A stretch of 64,000 bases of DNA, taken from the NCBI RefSeq assembly GCF_902806475.1, contig NZ_CADCWS010000002.1:1-64000 (forward strand). The letters are read 5' to 3'. The position numbers and the translations under genes are program-made. Each line of letters starts with the position of its first letter. Position 1 is the first letter of the stretch. Source of the DNA: Candidatus Frankia nodulisporulans. Lineage in GTDB: Bacteria; Actinomycetota; Actinomycetes; Frankiales; Frankiaceae. A model generated the notes under the pieces. The model was not told the origin of the DNA. It saw only the letters and a list, made by a program, of their open reading frames with translations, and made no database searches. Positions 18,710-28,037 of this stretch are shown one piece after another.

Positions 18710-19321
18710 ATGACTGATCACCCGGCTTCGGCCACCGCGAGGACAGCACTCCTCGCTCTACGCAGGCTCTTTGGGGGTAGGAACGTGGATCCGACGCCTT
18801 CGTCCGGCGGCGCGGAGATCTCCGACACCATCGACGGCCCCACCGCCCACTCCGGCGGCCTGCGCGACGTCGTCGCGCTGACGCTGCCCGCGGCCAGCGC
18901 ATATCTGACGGTGCTTCGCACGGCGACGGCGTCCCTCGCGGCCCGGCTCGACTTCACCCTCGACGACATCGAGGACCTGCGGATCGCCGTCGACGAGGCG
19001 TGCGCGCTGCTTCTCGTCTCGGCGGTGCCAGGCTCGTCGCTGGACTGCACGTTCACGCTGTCGCCGGGTGTCATGCACGTGCTGGTCACGGTCGAGAGCC
19101 TCGACCGTGAGCCGCCATCGGAGGACACCTTTGCCTGGACGGTGCTCAAGGCCCTCGCCGGCGACGTCGAGACCTTCACCGGTCCCGGCTCGAAGGTGAG
19201 CATCACGCTGCAGAAGCGTCAAGGGGTCCGGGCTGATCTCGGTGAGCCGCCCGCCGGGCACGTCCGCGGTTCCGGTGCGGCCAATGCGACTCCACTGGGT
19301 GACGCGGTAGGCACGCCATGA
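18710..19321 (+). CDS. RsbW-like anti-sigma factor / ATP-binding protein
   Basis: The 203-residue product has a divergent GHKL ATPase core of the serine-kinase anti-sigma type: LPAASAYLTVLRTATASLAARLDFTLDDIEDLRIAVDEACALLL is the typical N-box helix, followed by a short C-terminal strand and GPGSKVSITLQKR. Such proteins hold a SigF/SigB-type sigma factor inactive until an anti-anti-sigma factor releases it. The stop overlaps the start of the sigma gene (ATGA at 19318-19321), which fits a partner pair. The start is ambiguous: ATG 18710 opens the frame, while GTG 18785 has GGGGGTAGG just before it. No anti-anti-sigma gene is adjacent. Confidence 0.85.
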   Translation: MTDHPASATARTALLALRRLFGGRNVDPTPSSGGAEISDTIDGPTAHSGGLRDVVALTLPAASAYLTVLRTATASLAARLDFTLDDIEDLRIAVDEACALLLVSAVPGSSLDCTFTLSPGVMHVLVTVESLDREPPSEDTFAWTVLKALAGDVETFTGPGSKVSITLQKRQGVRADLGEPPAGHVRGSGAANATPLGDAVGTP

Positions 19322-20547
19322 CATCAACCGGGAGAACTCCCACTCCACCCCGGACGGCACCCAACCAGGCCGGGCCCGCCGACCCGGTCGCCTCACTCAG
19401 CCAGCGGGCGGGCACCGTCGACGAGCATCCCGACACTCCCCTGCGCGCCGGACTGCCCACCGCCGCCACCAGCGGCCACGGCGGTACCAGCCATGACAGT
19501 GCCAGCCACAGCGGTGCCGGCCATGACAGTGGCACCGCTGTGGGCGCCGCCGCCCAGGCCGCGGGCCCCGACAGCGCGCTCGGGCGCCCAGCCACCATCG
19601 GTGGTCAGGCCAGCGGCAGCGGCACGACCACCGGCGCCCCGACCAGCGGCGTCCCGACCAGCGGCGGCGCTACCGACGCCGCCGTCACCGACAGCGACCC
19701 GTCGGCCGGCGCCAACGCCGACAGCACCGGCGGTGCGGCGCCGAGTGAGACCGCGAGCCCCCCCACCACCGGCACCGAGCGGACCCACTCGCCCGACCGT
19801 GCGCTCGCCCGGGCGCTGTTCGTCCGGCTCGCCTCACTGCCCGAGGGCGACGCCGAGCGGGCCGCTCTGCGCGACCAGCTCGTGCGGATGCACCTGCCAC
19901 TGGTCGAGTACCTCGCCCGCCGGTTCCGTAACCGCGGTGAGCCGCTCGACGACCTCGTCCAGGTCGCCACCATCGGTCTGATCAAGTCGGTGGACCGGTT
20001 CGACCCGGAGCGCGGCGTGGAGTTCTCCACCTACGCCACACCCACGATCGTCGGCGAGATCAAGCGGCACTTCCGGGACAAGGGCTGGGCGATCCGCGTG
20101 CCCCGCCGGCTGCAGGAACTCAAGCTCTCGCTGACCAAGGCCACCTCGGAGCTGTCGCAGACCCTCGGCCGCTCACCGACGGTGAGCGAGATCGCGCGGC
20201 ATCTGCAGATGACCGAGGAAGAGGTGCTCGAGGGTCTGGAGTCGGCCAACGCCTACTCCGCGGTCTCCCTCGACGCGCCGGACTCCGGCGACGACGAGGC
20301 GCCCGCCGTGGCGGACACCCTCGGTGTCCAGGACGAGTCGCTCGAGGGGGTCGAGTACCGCGAGTCCCTCAAGCCGCTGCTGGAGAAGCTCCCACCCCGG
20401 GAGAAACGGATCCTGCTGCTGCGGTTCTTCGGCAACATGACCCAGTCGCAGATCGCCACCGAGCTCGGCATCTCCCAGATGCACGTCTCCCGGCTGCTCG
20501 CCCGCACCCTGGCCCAGCTACGCCGCGGCCTGCTCGAGGACAGCTGA
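19318..20547 (+). CDS. SigB/SigF/SigG family RNA polymerase sigma factor with long N-terminal extension
   Basis: The last 250 residues of this 409-residue product are a SigF/SigB-type sigma factor: region 2 with MHLPLVEYLARRFRNRGEPL, DDLVQVATIGLIKSVDRFDP and EFSTYATPTIVGEIKRHFRD, region 3 with SELSQTLGRSPTVSEIARHL, and region 4 with LPPREKRILLLRFFGNMTQSQIATELGISQMHVSRLL. The first 155 residues are Thr/Ser/Gly/Ala low complexity with repeated S-H-x-S-G units. It is translationally coupled to the RsbW-like gene and should direct a general-stress or developmental regulon in this genus; that role is inferred from the family. Confidence 0.92.
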   Translation: MTSTGRTPTPPRTAPNQAGPADPVASLSQRAGTVDEHPDTPLRAGLPTAATSGHGGTSHDSASHSGAGHDSGTAVGAAAQAAGPDSALGRPATIGGQASGSGTTTGAPTSGVPTSGGATDAAVTDSDPSAGANADSTGGAAPSETASPPTTGTERTHSPDRALARALFVRLASLPEGDAERAALRDQLVRMHLPLVEYLARRFRNRGEPLDDLVQVATIGLIKSVDRFDPERGVEFSTYATPTIVGEIKRHFRDKGWAIRVPRRLQELKLSLTKATSELSQTLGRSPTVSEIARHLQMTEEEVLEGLESANAYSAVSLDAPDSGDDEAPAVADTLGVQDESLEGVEYRESLKPLLEKLPPREKRILLLRFFGNMTQSQIATELGISQMHVSRLLARTLAQLRRGLLEDS

Positions 20548-20589
20548 GTCACCGCCCGAATCCCGAGCCCAAGCAGCTTCCGGCCGCGT

Positions 20590-21096
20590 TCACGGGCGCC
20601 GCTGCCCGGGTCGCGGCGGAAGGTCATCCGCCCGCGGCGGGGTGCCGCTGGGGTCATCCTGCTCGGACGGCCCGAACCCGGCCGCGGCGAGCAACGCGAC
20701 CACGATCACCAGCGGAACGACGATCAGCGCCACACCACAGGTGTATTCGCCGGCCTGGATGAGACCCCAGCCGACCGGCAGGCACAGCAGCTGCACGACG
20801 AGGGTCGGGGAGCGAAACGACCCGCTGCGGCGCAGCACTCCGATGGCCAGCGCGGCGACCCCGGCGCCGCCGAGCAGCGCCAGCAGGCCGCCCATCTCCG
20901 CCCGGGTGACATCGTCGATACCCGACCCGAACCCCCGCAGGACCTGCAGCACGCCCAGCGCCAGCAGCGTGAGCGCCTCCAGGGCGAGCAGCGGACTCGC
21001 GATTCGTGCCGGCACCGGAGCGCTCCGTGCCGCCGCGCGCAGTCCACCCAGATGACCCCGGGCGGGACGCCGCTGCCCGTCGCTGCTCGAACCCAT
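20590..21096 (-). CDS. integral membrane protein (Rv3217c-like position)
   Basis: The 168-residue product has four likely membrane helices: SPLLALEALTLLALGVLQVL, MGGLLALLGGAGVAALAIGVL, LVVQLLCLPVGWGLIQAG and GVALIVVPLVIVVALLAAAGF, then a polar Asp/Pro/Arg tail. I recognise no catalytic motif. Its place beside a diacylglycerol kinase gene and upstream of whiB1 parallels Rv3217c of M. tuberculosis as I recall it. Confidence 0.75.
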   Translation of the reverse strand: MGSSSDGQRRPARGHLGGLRAAARSAPVPARIASPLLALEALTLLALGVLQVLRGFGSGIDDVTRAEMGGLLALLGGAGVAALAIGVLRRSGSFRSPTLVVQLLCLPVGWGLIQAGEYTCGVALIVVPLVIVVALLAAAGFGPSEQDDPSGTPPRADDLPPRPGQRRP

Positions 21097-21238
21097 ACTG
21101 CGACACTATGCCGTAGGTCGCCCGCACCGCTCGCCGCGCCGGTGGCCTGTTCGGGGTGGCGCACGTCCGGGAAGTTCCGTCGATGTGAGAGTTTTCCCAG
21201 CCGACGCCTGACCTGGGTGGACGGACTACGGTAGAGGC

Positions 21239-22252
21239 ATGCGAGGGCTGCTGGTCGTCAACCCCGTCGCGACCACCACAACCGAACGTGTTCGGGACGT
21301 CCTCGCTGCCGCGCTCGCCGCGGATCTCGCTCTGGACGTCATCCCCACCAAGGGCCGGGGCCACGGGGTGGAACTCGGGGCGCGGGCGGTCGAACTCGGC
21401 GTTGATGTGGTGATCGCCCTGGGTGGCGACGGTACCGTCAACGAGATCGTCAACGGTCTGCTGCAGAACGGCCCGGTGGCCGACGGCCCGGCCTTCGCGG
21501 TCGTCCCCGGTGGGAGCACCAATGTGTTCGTCCGCGCGCTCGGCTACTCCGCGTCCCCGGTCGAGGCGACCGGCGAACTGCTGAACGCCCTGCGGGAGGG
21601 CCGTAGCCGGCGGATCAGCATCGGTCACGCCGAGTTCGGTGAACAGAGCCGCTGGTTCAGCTTCTGCTTCGGAGTCGGGCTCGACGCGCGCGTGGTGGAG
21701 CGGGTCGAGGCCAAGCGCAGCGGTGGCCGCCGCAACAGTTCCGGTCTGTTCCTGCGCGCGGCCGCTGCCCAGCTGCTCAGCGGTGCCGGCCGCCGCGCCC
21801 CCGTCCTCGAACTGGAGACGACACCCGCCCACTCCCCCGGCTCCGCCGCCCGCCGTCAGGCGCAGGCCGACGAGGCCGAGGAGGGTGCGGCGACCGCCGA
21901 GGCCGATGACCGGGACGCGCGGATCACCCTCGGGCTGGTCTGCAACACCCGCCCGTGGACCTACCTCGAGCAGCGACCGGTCCTCGCCTGCCCGCAGGCC
22001 TCGTTCGACAGCGGCCTGGATCTGCTCGCGCTGCGCCGGGTCCGCACGTCCGCGGTGCTGCGCACCGGGCGGCAGATGCTCGCCGAGGGCCGCGGACCGC
22101 ACGGGCGCAATGTGGTGAGCCAGCACGACAGGGCGACGATCCACTTCCGCTCGGACGAGCCGGCGCCCATCCAGATGGACGGCGAGTACCTGGGCGAAAG
22201 CACCGACATCCGCCTTACCCATCATCCGCGGGCCCTGCGCGTCATCGCCTGA
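21239..22252 (+). CDS. diacylglycerol kinase catalytic-domain lipid kinase
   Basis: The 337-residue product is a YegS/DagK-type lipid kinase. The N-terminal nucleotide domain shows LLVVNPVATTTTERV, then the signature ALGGDGTVNEIVNGLL (near residues 60-75) and VVPGGSTNVFVRALG; the C-terminal domain shows FCFGVGLDARVVERVE, VCNTRPWTYLEQRPV and PIQMDGEYLGE. It probably phosphorylates diacylglycerol or a similar lipid at the membrane. About 35 residues of Ala/Glu-rich sequence are inserted near residue 195. ATG 21239 follows a TACGGT hexamer by only a few bases, so the transcript may be almost leaderless. Confidence 0.88.
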   Translation: MRGLLVVNPVATTTTERVRDVLAAALAADLALDVIPTKGRGHGVELGARAVELGVDVVIALGGDGTVNEIVNGLLQNGPVADGPAFAVVPGGSTNVFVRALGYSASPVEATGELLNALREGRSRRISIGHAEFGEQSRWFSFCFGVGLDARVVERVEAKRSGGRRNSSGLFLRAAAAQLLSGAGRRAPVLELETTPAHSPGSAARRQAQADEAEEGAATAEADDRDARITLGLVCNTRPWTYLEQRPVLACPQASFDSGLDLLALRRVRTSAVLRTGRQMLAEGRGPHGRNVVSQHDRATIHFRSDEPAPIQMDGEYLGESTDIRLTHHPRALRVIA

Positions 22253-22331
22253 CCCGCCCCGCCAGGCTGATCCCTCCCGCCAGGCTCATCAGCCCCGCCA
22301 GACCCGTCGGCCCCGCCCGCCGAGAGCGGAA

Positions 22332-23087
22332 CTACTCGGTCAGGGCCGCGCACACCCCTACCGGATCGTCACAGATCGCCCCGGACACCCCGGCGTCGCG
22401 CAGCGCGCGGGCCTCGGTGAGGCCGGTCACCGTCCACACCACCAGCCGGATGCCTGCCGCGCGGGCCCGGGCGACCGCCGCCGGGCCGTGTGAGCCGCCC
22501 GAGCCAAGTACCGCGCTGGTGTGCGCGTGCAGTTCGGCGTGGCCGGCGGACTGGACGTAGGTGAGCCCGCCGCCCACCGACATCCGCGGCATGGTGAGAA
22601 ACGCCGTGGTGACGGCGAGCTCGGCATCCCGGACGGCCTCGATCGCGAACCAGTCGAACGAGGAGACGGTGATGCCGCCCATGCCGGCGTCGAGGTCGGC
22701 CGGGTCCGGGCGGGCACCGATGTGACCGCGGGCGCGCAGCACGTCGACGAGGGCGCGCGCGGTGCGTTCGCGGGGGGCGTCGAAGTCCGGCTGGCCGGGC
22801 TGGTTCTTGATCTCGCAGATCAGGCGCCCGCGGCCCGCCCAGGCGTCAAGGACCTCGTCGAGCAACGGGATGCCATGGGCCCGCAGGGCCAAGGTCGACT
22901 GGCGGATGACCGCTCGACCCACCGGACGCGACAGCCGGGCGTCATGCACACAGATCAGGTCGCCGTCGGCGCTGCGGCGAACATCGACCTCGACGCCGTC
23001 GGCACCGGCCCGCAGCGCCGCGTCCACGGCCTCGGCCGTGTTCTCCGGACCTGGAACCCTACTACCCCGATGACCGAGTACCTCCAT
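22332..23087 (-). CDS. glycerophosphodiester phosphodiesterase
   Basis: The 251-residue product has the GDPD family barrel: LGHRGSRVPGPENTAEA with the catalytic HRG (His 6), GADGVEVDVRRSADG (metal-binding Glu/Asp), and VHDARLSR with the second catalytic His, then RLICEIKNQ. It cleaves glycerophosphodiesters to glycerol 3-phosphate and an alcohol. ATG 23087 is chosen because homology starts at once; the frame is open to 23318. It converges on the lipid kinase gene. A second, distinct GDPD gene lies at 39160. Confidence 0.88.
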   Translation of the reverse strand: MEVLGHRGSRVPGPENTAEAVDAALRAGADGVEVDVRRSADGDLICVHDARLSRPVGRAVIRQSTLALRAHGIPLLDEVLDAWAGRGRLICEIKNQPGQPDFDAPRERTARALVDVLRARGHIGARPDPADLDAGMGGITVSSFDWFAIEAVRDAELAVTTAFLTMPRMSVGGGLTYVQSAGHAELHAHTSAVLGSGGSHGPAAVARARAAGIRLVVWTVTGLTEARALRDAGVSGAICDDPVGVCAALTE

Positions 23088-23570
23088 GGGCCCAACCCTG
23101 CCATCCGCGCCCAGGACGTGTGTCGCGGCAGGCTGGACACCCGGGCCGATGCCGAGATGGCATTTTCCGTCCGCTCCAGGGCCTCTCAGCGGCCCTCTCC
23201 GGCCCGCCCAGAGCACCCCTGGCGCCGCGACAACCCCTGGCAACCAGTACTTATGTCCCGACTGCATGCTGGGGAGAAGTGTCGCCGTGCGTGGCCCATC
23301 TGTGTCCCTGCCGGACAAGTGCAGGCCAGGGAGGGTGTGAAGACGCTTGCAGGTTCTTGCGCCCCTGCCCGTTCCGGTGGGAGGGTGGCGAATGTCCGTG
23401 GTGGATGCACGTGCACCTGGACTTACCGACCGCCAGGAACCCGCTCTACGGCTCGCCGTCGGGCCGAGCAGACATCCTGCTCATCCGAATTTCATCCGCG
23501 GCACAACCGTAGCGGCTCGCAAAGCGTCTCATGTGCAGTGTGGCCCGAGACGAGAGAGGGAGTTGGACGC

Positions 23571-23819
23571 ATGGACTGGCGCCACAGAGCGCTCTGCCGT
23601 GACGAGGATCCCGAGCTCTTCTTCCCGATCGGTACTACCGGTCCGGCGGAACGCCAGGTCGAAGAGGCAAAGGCCGTCTGCGCGCGGTGTGCAGTCACTA
23701 GTGACTGTCTGAACTGGGCAATGGACACCGGGCAGGACTCCGGAGTCTGGGGTGGACTGAGCGAGGATGAGCGCCGAGCGCTCAAGCGCCAGGTCCGCCT
23801 TCGGGTTCGGACTGCCTGA
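23571..23819 (+). CDS. whiB1: WhiB-family iron-sulfur regulator, WhiB1/WblE type
   Basis: The 82-residue product has the four WhiB cysteines at C9, C37, C40 and C46 that hold a [4Fe-4S] cluster, the GVWGG turn after them and the basic tail EDERRALKRQVRLRVRT. The start MDWRHRALCRDEDPELFFPI is characteristic of WhiB1/WblE, an essential nitric-oxide-responsive regulator that binds the housekeeping sigma factor. GAGAGGGAG lies before ATG 23571. Position next to a PdtaS-like kinase gene is as in mycobacteria, supporting orthology. Confidence 0.93.
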   Translation: MDWRHRALCRDEDPELFFPIGTTGPAERQVEEAKAVCARCAVTSDCLNWAMDTGQDSGVWGGLSEDERRALKRQVRLRVRTA

Positions 23820-24376
23820 CCGCACCATCCCCGGTGGCCCTGTGCCACGGAACGGGGTGCACCATCCACCCGCGTCGGATCCCCGACATCCGCCCGCGGC
23901 GACCTCTGAGCGTCGGAACGCATCGGTTTCATGCCGACCGGCCCCAGCGGCTCCCGCATGACGTCAGGCCACGTGGCGCGCCCCCGCGCCGACGAGACTG
24001 GCAGCAACATCGGCCGTTCTGTCCACGCGTCCGCCGCAGTGATGCGGCGCGACGCGGGCGGAGCGGCCGTATCGCTTTGTGCCCCTGTTACTCCCGCTGA
24101 TGTTCCACCCGCCGGTGCCGTAACCGCTGGTGCCGTGCTCGCTGGTGCCGTGCCCGCCGATGCCAGGCCACTCGCCGACGCCGGACTGTGGGCCGGCTCT
24201 GGCTGGTTCACCGAGCGCGCCCCGGTGGAGCGGGAACGCCGGGGTACACCGCGCGAAGCGGAGCCTGTGACGAAGGCCACGGCCACGGCTCCCGCGCGTA
24301 GGCATGGCATAGCGCCACACCGACCGCGAACGAGGGACACGACCTGGGGATACCCGCCATTCGCACCCCCAAACAC
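23820..24376. other. spacer between whiB1 and pdtaS, with 15-bp repeats
   Basis: These 557 bases hold no recognisable gene. Four 15-bp units at 24108-24167 are the only structure I see; the long open frames across them exist because the unit length is a multiple of three. Confidence 0.5.
24108..24167. repeat. four 15-bp tandem repeats
   Basis: Units start at 24108, 24123, 24138 and 24153 and share CGCTGGTGCCGTG or a close variant. They sit in a spacer; the same 15-bp period occurs inside the 5' ends of bioB and of the helicase gene. Confidence 0.65.
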
Positions 24377-25858
24377 TCAACTTTCAGAAAGTGGGATCGA
24401 CAGCAGGGCCTCGGTGCCGCACTTCGGCCCCGCCTGGAGCCGGATGGTGCCGTGCATCTCACCGAGCACCAGCTGGCGCACGATCTGCAACCCCAGCCGG
24501 GGCGAGTGCTCGAGCTGGAAGTCATCCGGCAGGCCGGCGCCGTCATCGGCGACGACGACATCGAGCCGACCGGTCGAGCGCTGCACGCGGATCTCGATCG
24601 AACCCGCCGATCCGTCGAACGCGTGTTCTACAGCATTCTGCAGAAGCTCCGAGAGCACAAGGGCCAGCGGCGTGGCGAGCTCGCCGGGAAGGTGCCCGAA
24701 CGAACCGGAGCGGCGGGTGTTCGCCCGCGCCCCGGTGGACGCCAGGTCCACCGTCACCGAGGTGATCTGGTCGGCGATCTCGTCGAAGGGGACGCTCTCT
24801 CCCAGGCTCTGCGACAGCGTCTCGTGCACGACCGCGATCGAGGTCACCCGCCGCACCGACTCGCGCAGCGCCGCTCGGGCCTCATCCACCTTCGTCCGAC
24901 GCATCTGCAGGCGTAGCAGCGCGGCCACGGTCTGCAGGTTGTTCTTGACCCTGTGATGGATCTCACGGATTGTCGCGTCCTTGCTGAGCAGCATCGCCTC
25001 GCGTCGACGCAGCTCCGAGACGTCCCGCACGAGGACCAGCACCTCCCGGGTCGCCCCGGGAAACAGCGGGATCGCACGCAGCAGCACCACCGTGCTGCCG
25101 ACCGCCGCCTCGACCTCGACGGGCCGGCGCCGTCCGATCGCATGCCACACCGCGGGGGTCGTCGCCGGCAGGTTCAGCGCACGGTGCACCGTGCGCAGGT
25201 CCTCACCGGTGACGTTGCCGGTGTACCCGAGGCGGCGATAGGCCGACAGCGCGTTGGGACTGGCGAAGATGACCTTGCCGGCACCGTCGAGACGCATCAT
25301 CCCGTCGCCCACCCGCGGCGACTCCGGCAGCTCCGCCGAACTGCCCCGGAACGGGAACGCGCCTTCGGCGATCATGAGCGCCAGGTTGTTGGCACCTTGC
25401 AGGTAGGACGATTCCAGGTCGCTCGGCGTGCGCGGATTGACCAGGTTGGTGTCCCGGGCGAGCACCGCGATGATCTCGTTGCCGTGTCGCACCGGGATCG
25501 CCTCGGTACGCACCGGCACCCCGCCGTCCCACTCCGGTTCGCCCTCGCGGGCGATGCGGTTCTCCCGCCAGGCGTTCTGCACCACCCAGCGGTTGATGAC
25601 GACGCTGCCGACCTCGTCGTTGTGGTAGGCGGTCGGCCCGGTCGTCGGCCGCACCTGGGCCACCACCAGAAACTCGGTACCGCTGGTGTGACCACCACGA
25701 CCCGAGGCCGAACCGGAACGGACGGGCACGAGCAGCAGCAGATCGGCGAACGACAGGTCGGCGAGCAACGCCCAGTCCGCGACGAGCGCGGCCAGGTGGT
25801 CGATGTCGTCGTCGCTGAGGTCCGTGCTCGCGCGCAGCATGTCGGCGAGGGTTCCCAC
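24377..25858 (-). CDS. pdtaS: sensor histidine kinase, PdtaS-like (GAF-PAS-HisKA_2-HATPase)
   Basis: The 493-residue soluble kinase has an N-terminal GAF-like part (ADWALLADLSFADLLLLVPV, FLVVAQVRPTTGPTAYHNDEVG), a PAS-like part near residues 180-285 (MMRLDGAGKVIFASPNALSAY), the HisKA_2 phosphoacceptor IREIHHRVKNNLQTVAALLRLQ (His near residue 300), and an HATPase domain with LVLSELLQNAVEHAF and VADDGAGLP. In mycobacteria PdtaS phosphorylates the ANTAR-domain antiterminator PdtaR. GTG 25858 is used because VGTLADMLRAST fits the PdtaS N-terminus. No pdtaR is adjacent, but a GAF-ANTAR gene lies at the right end of the window. It is divergent from bioF. Confidence 0.9.
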   Translation of the reverse strand: MGTLADMLRASTDLSDDDIDHLAALVADWALLADLSFADLLLLVPVRSGSASGRGGHTSGTEFLVVAQVRPTTGPTAYHNDEVGSVVINRWVVQNAWRENRIAREGEPEWDGGVPVRTEAIPVRHGNEIIAVLARDTNLVNPRTPSDLESSYLQGANNLALMIAEGAFPFRGSSAELPESPRVGDGMMRLDGAGKVIFASPNALSAYRRLGYTGNVTGEDLRTVHRALNLPATTPAVWHAIGRRRPVEVEAAVGSTVVLLRAIPLFPGATREVLVLVRDVSELRRREAMLLSKDATIREIHHRVKNNLQTVAALLRLQMRRTKVDEARAALRESVRRVTSIAVVHETLSQSLGESVPFDEIADQITSVTVDLASTGARANTRRSGSFGHLPGELATPLALVLSELLQNAVEHAFDGSAGSIEIRVQRSTGRLDVVVADDGAGLPDDFQLEHSPRLGLQIVRQLVLGEMHGTIRLQAGPKCGTEALLSIPLSES

Positions 25859-25940
25859 GGGCTGCACACTGCCAGACCGGTGAGTGTTGTGAGCTGGCGG
25901 GCACCCACATGCACCCCGGACGCGCCGTACGCTCGCCGTC

Positions 25941-27140
25941 GTGACCATCGACGACGCACCCGCGCAGGCCGGGCCGCCGGCTCCGTCACAGGCCGGGCCG
26001 CTGGCCTGGCTGGCCGACCACGCCGAGGCCCGCCGGGCCGCCGGGCTGCGCCGCGAACTCCGTCCGCGTACCGCCGGGCTGCCCGCGTCCCACGCCGTGC
26101 GGGTGGATCTGGCCGGCAACGACTACCTCGGTCTTGGCCGACACCCCGCCGTCGTGGCGGCCGCGGTCCGCGCCGTACGTGACTGGGGCGCCGGTTCCAC
26201 CGGAAGTCGCCTGGTCACCGGGTCAACCACGCTGCACACCGACCTGGAGCAGGCCCTGGCCGCGCACATGGGGTTCGCGGCGGCGCTGGTGTTCTCCTCC
26301 GGCTACACCGCCAACCTCGGCGTTCTGACCGCGCTCGCCGGCCCGGGCGACCTCATCGTGTCGGACGCGCTCAACCACGCCTCGATCGTGGACGCCTGCC
26401 GGCTCTCCCGAGCCCAGGTGGTGATCACCCCACACGGTGAGACGGCCGCCGTCGCCGCGGCGTTGGGAGTCGGCGGCTGGCGACGGGCGATCGTCGTCAC
26501 CGAGTCGGTGTTCTCCGCCGACGGTGACGCCGCCGACCTGCTCGCCCTGCACGACACCGCCCGGGCCCACGGCGCGCTGCTGGTCGTCGACGAGGCGCAC
26601 GGCCTGGGAGTCGTCGGCCCGGGCGGCGGTGGCGCGGTGCACGCCGCCGGGCTCGCCGCGGAGCCGGACGTGGTGGCCACCGCGACCCTGTCCAAGGCGC
26701 TCGGCGGCCTCGGCGGTGCCGTACTGGGTTCCACGGCGCTGCGCGACCATCTCGTCGACACCGCCCGGTCCTTCATCTTCGACACCGGACTCGCCCCGGC
26801 GAACGTCGGCGCGGCACTGGCCGCACTCGACCAGCTGCGGGCCCGACCGGAACTGGCCGGGACGGTCCGGGCACACGCGCGTCACCTCGCCGAGCTCACC
26901 GGCGCGCCGACCCCGGCCGGGGCGGTCGTCTCGGTGATCCTCGGTGAACCCGAGACGGCGCTGGCCGCCGCCGCGGCCTGCCGGGCCAGCGGCGTCGCCG
27001 TGGGCTGCTTCCGTCCGCCCACCGTCCCCGCCGGCACCAGCCGGCTACGCGTCGCGGCCCGAGCCGACCTCACCGCGACCGACCTGGCCCAGGTCCGCGA
27101 GGCCTTCGCCGCCGCCGGCATCCTCGTGCGGGTCCCATGA
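25941..27140 (+). CDS. bioF: 8-amino-7-oxononanoate synthase
   Basis: BioF condenses pimeloyl thioester with L-alanine, the first committed ring-forming step of biotin synthesis, using pyridoxal phosphate. The 399-residue product shows NDYLGLGRHPAVVAA, GAGSTGSRLVTGSTTLHTDLE, FSSGYTANLGVL, DALNHASIVDAC, VVDEAHGLGVVGPGG and the PLP lysine in ATLSKALGGLGGAV. The GTG start at 25941 lacks an obvious ribosome site. The stop overlaps the bioD start (ATGA), so bioF-bioD is one operon. It is divergent from pdtaS with an 82-base gap. No bioA gene is in the window. Confidence 0.94.
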   Translation: MTIDDAPAQAGPPAPSQAGPLAWLADHAEARRAAGLRRELRPRTAGLPASHAVRVDLAGNDYLGLGRHPAVVAAAVRAVRDWGAGSTGSRLVTGSTTLHTDLEQALAAHMGFAAALVFSSGYTANLGVLTALAGPGDLIVSDALNHASIVDACRLSRAQVVITPHGETAAVAAALGVGGWRRAIVVTESVFSADGDAADLLALHDTARAHGALLVVDEAHGLGVVGPGGGGAVHAAGLAAEPDVVATATLSKALGGLGGAVLGSTALRDHLVDTARSFIFDTGLAPANVGAALAALDQLRARPELAGTVRAHARHLAELTGAPTPAGAVVSVILGEPETALAAAAACRASGVAVGCFRPPTVPAGTSRLRVAARADLTATDLAQVREAFAAAGILVRVP

Positions 27141-27853
27141 GCGTCCTGGTCGTCACCGGCACCGGCACCGAGATCGGCAAGACCATCGTCACCGCCGCCG
27201 TCGCCGCCCTCGCGTCCGACCGGGGCCGCTCGGTCGCCGTGGTCAAACCCGCGCAGACCGGCCTCCCACCCGGCGCACCCGGCGACGTGGACCTCGTCGC
27301 CACGCTCAGCGGCGTCCGCGACATCCACGAGGGAACCCGCTACCCGGACCCGCTCGCACCGGCGACCGCCGCCCGCCGGGCGGGACTGCCCGCTGTCGAC
27401 CTCGGCGACGTCCGCGCCCAGCTCGACAAGCTCGCGGCCCACCGCGATCTGGTGCTCGTCGAGGGTGCCGGCGGTCTGCTGGTGCGTTTCGACGAGCACG
27501 GCAGCACCGTCGCCGACCTCGCCCAGCAGCTGCGCGCGCCGGTGCTCGTCGTCGTGTCGGCCGGGCTCGGTACGCTCAACACCACGGCGCTGACCCTCGA
27601 GGCACTTGCCCACCGCGGGCTCGAACTCGCCGGTGTGGTGATCGGCTCCTGGCCGGCCGACCCCGATCTAGCCTGCCGAGGCAACCTGGCCGACCTCGCG
27701 AGTCTCGCCGGCCGTCCGGTGGCCGGTGCGATCCCCGCCGGCGCCGGCCTGCTGACCCCAGCCGACTTCCTCGCCACCGCCCGCCGCTCACTGGAACCGT
27801 CACTCGGCGGCACCTTCCGCGCACAGGAGTTCCAGAACAGTCACCCAATGTGA
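27137..27853 (+). CDS. bioD: dethiobiotin synthetase
   Basis: BioD closes the ureido ring of dethiobiotin using ATP and CO2. The 238-residue product begins with the P-loop [19 protein letters not shown], then [11 protein letters not shown], the [10 protein letters not shown] motif (near residue 112) and [20 protein letters not shown], all standard. The start overlaps the bioF stop by four bases. About 185 bases separate it from the chosen bioB start. Confidence 0.94.
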   Translation: MSVLVVTGTGTEIGKTIVTAAVAALASDRGRSVAVVKPAQTGLPPGAPGDVDLVATLSGVRDIHEGTRYPDPLAPATAARRAGLPAVDLGDVRAQLDKLAAHRDLVLVEGAGGLLVRFDEHGSTVADLAQQLRAPVLVVVSAGLGTLNTTALTLEALAHRGLELAGVVIGSWPADPDLACRGNLADLASLAGRPVAGAIPAGAGLLTPADFLATARRSLEPSLGGTFRAQEFQNSHPM

Positions 27854-27857
27854 TGTA

Positions 27858-27876
27858 CAGCACGTGTCGAGTGCTG
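27858..27876. promoter_or_regulatory. CAGCAC-N7-GTGCTG inverted repeat before bioB
   Basis: A perfect 6-7-6 inverted repeat lies five bases after the bioD stop, in the bioD-bioB gap; a second inverted pair, CACCAT and ATGGTG, lies around 27911-27940. Either could be an operator or part of a leader for bioB. It does not match the BioQ-type TGAAC-N3-GTTCA operator I remember. Confidence 0.35.
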
Positions 27877-28037
27877 AACGTGCGCGATGTCGCGTCCGAA
27901 AGGGGAACACCATCGCGCCCGGGGCTCGACAATGGTGGCGCCCACACCCACCATCCGGGCACGGCCACACCCGCCCGCCCGGACCCGACTACCGAGCAGC
28001 CGACCGTATCCGCCGTAGACCTCGCCAGGAGGCCACC

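Noticed and set aside
18600-18710. SigF-type autoregulatory promoter before the RsbW/SigF pair
   Set aside because: I could not find a GTTT and GGGTA pair with proper spacing; only isolated halves.
23492-24376. A 294-codon minus-strand frame starting at the pdtaS stop
   Set aside because: It runs antisense over whiB1 and is kept open by a 15-bp repeat; no protein-like segment.
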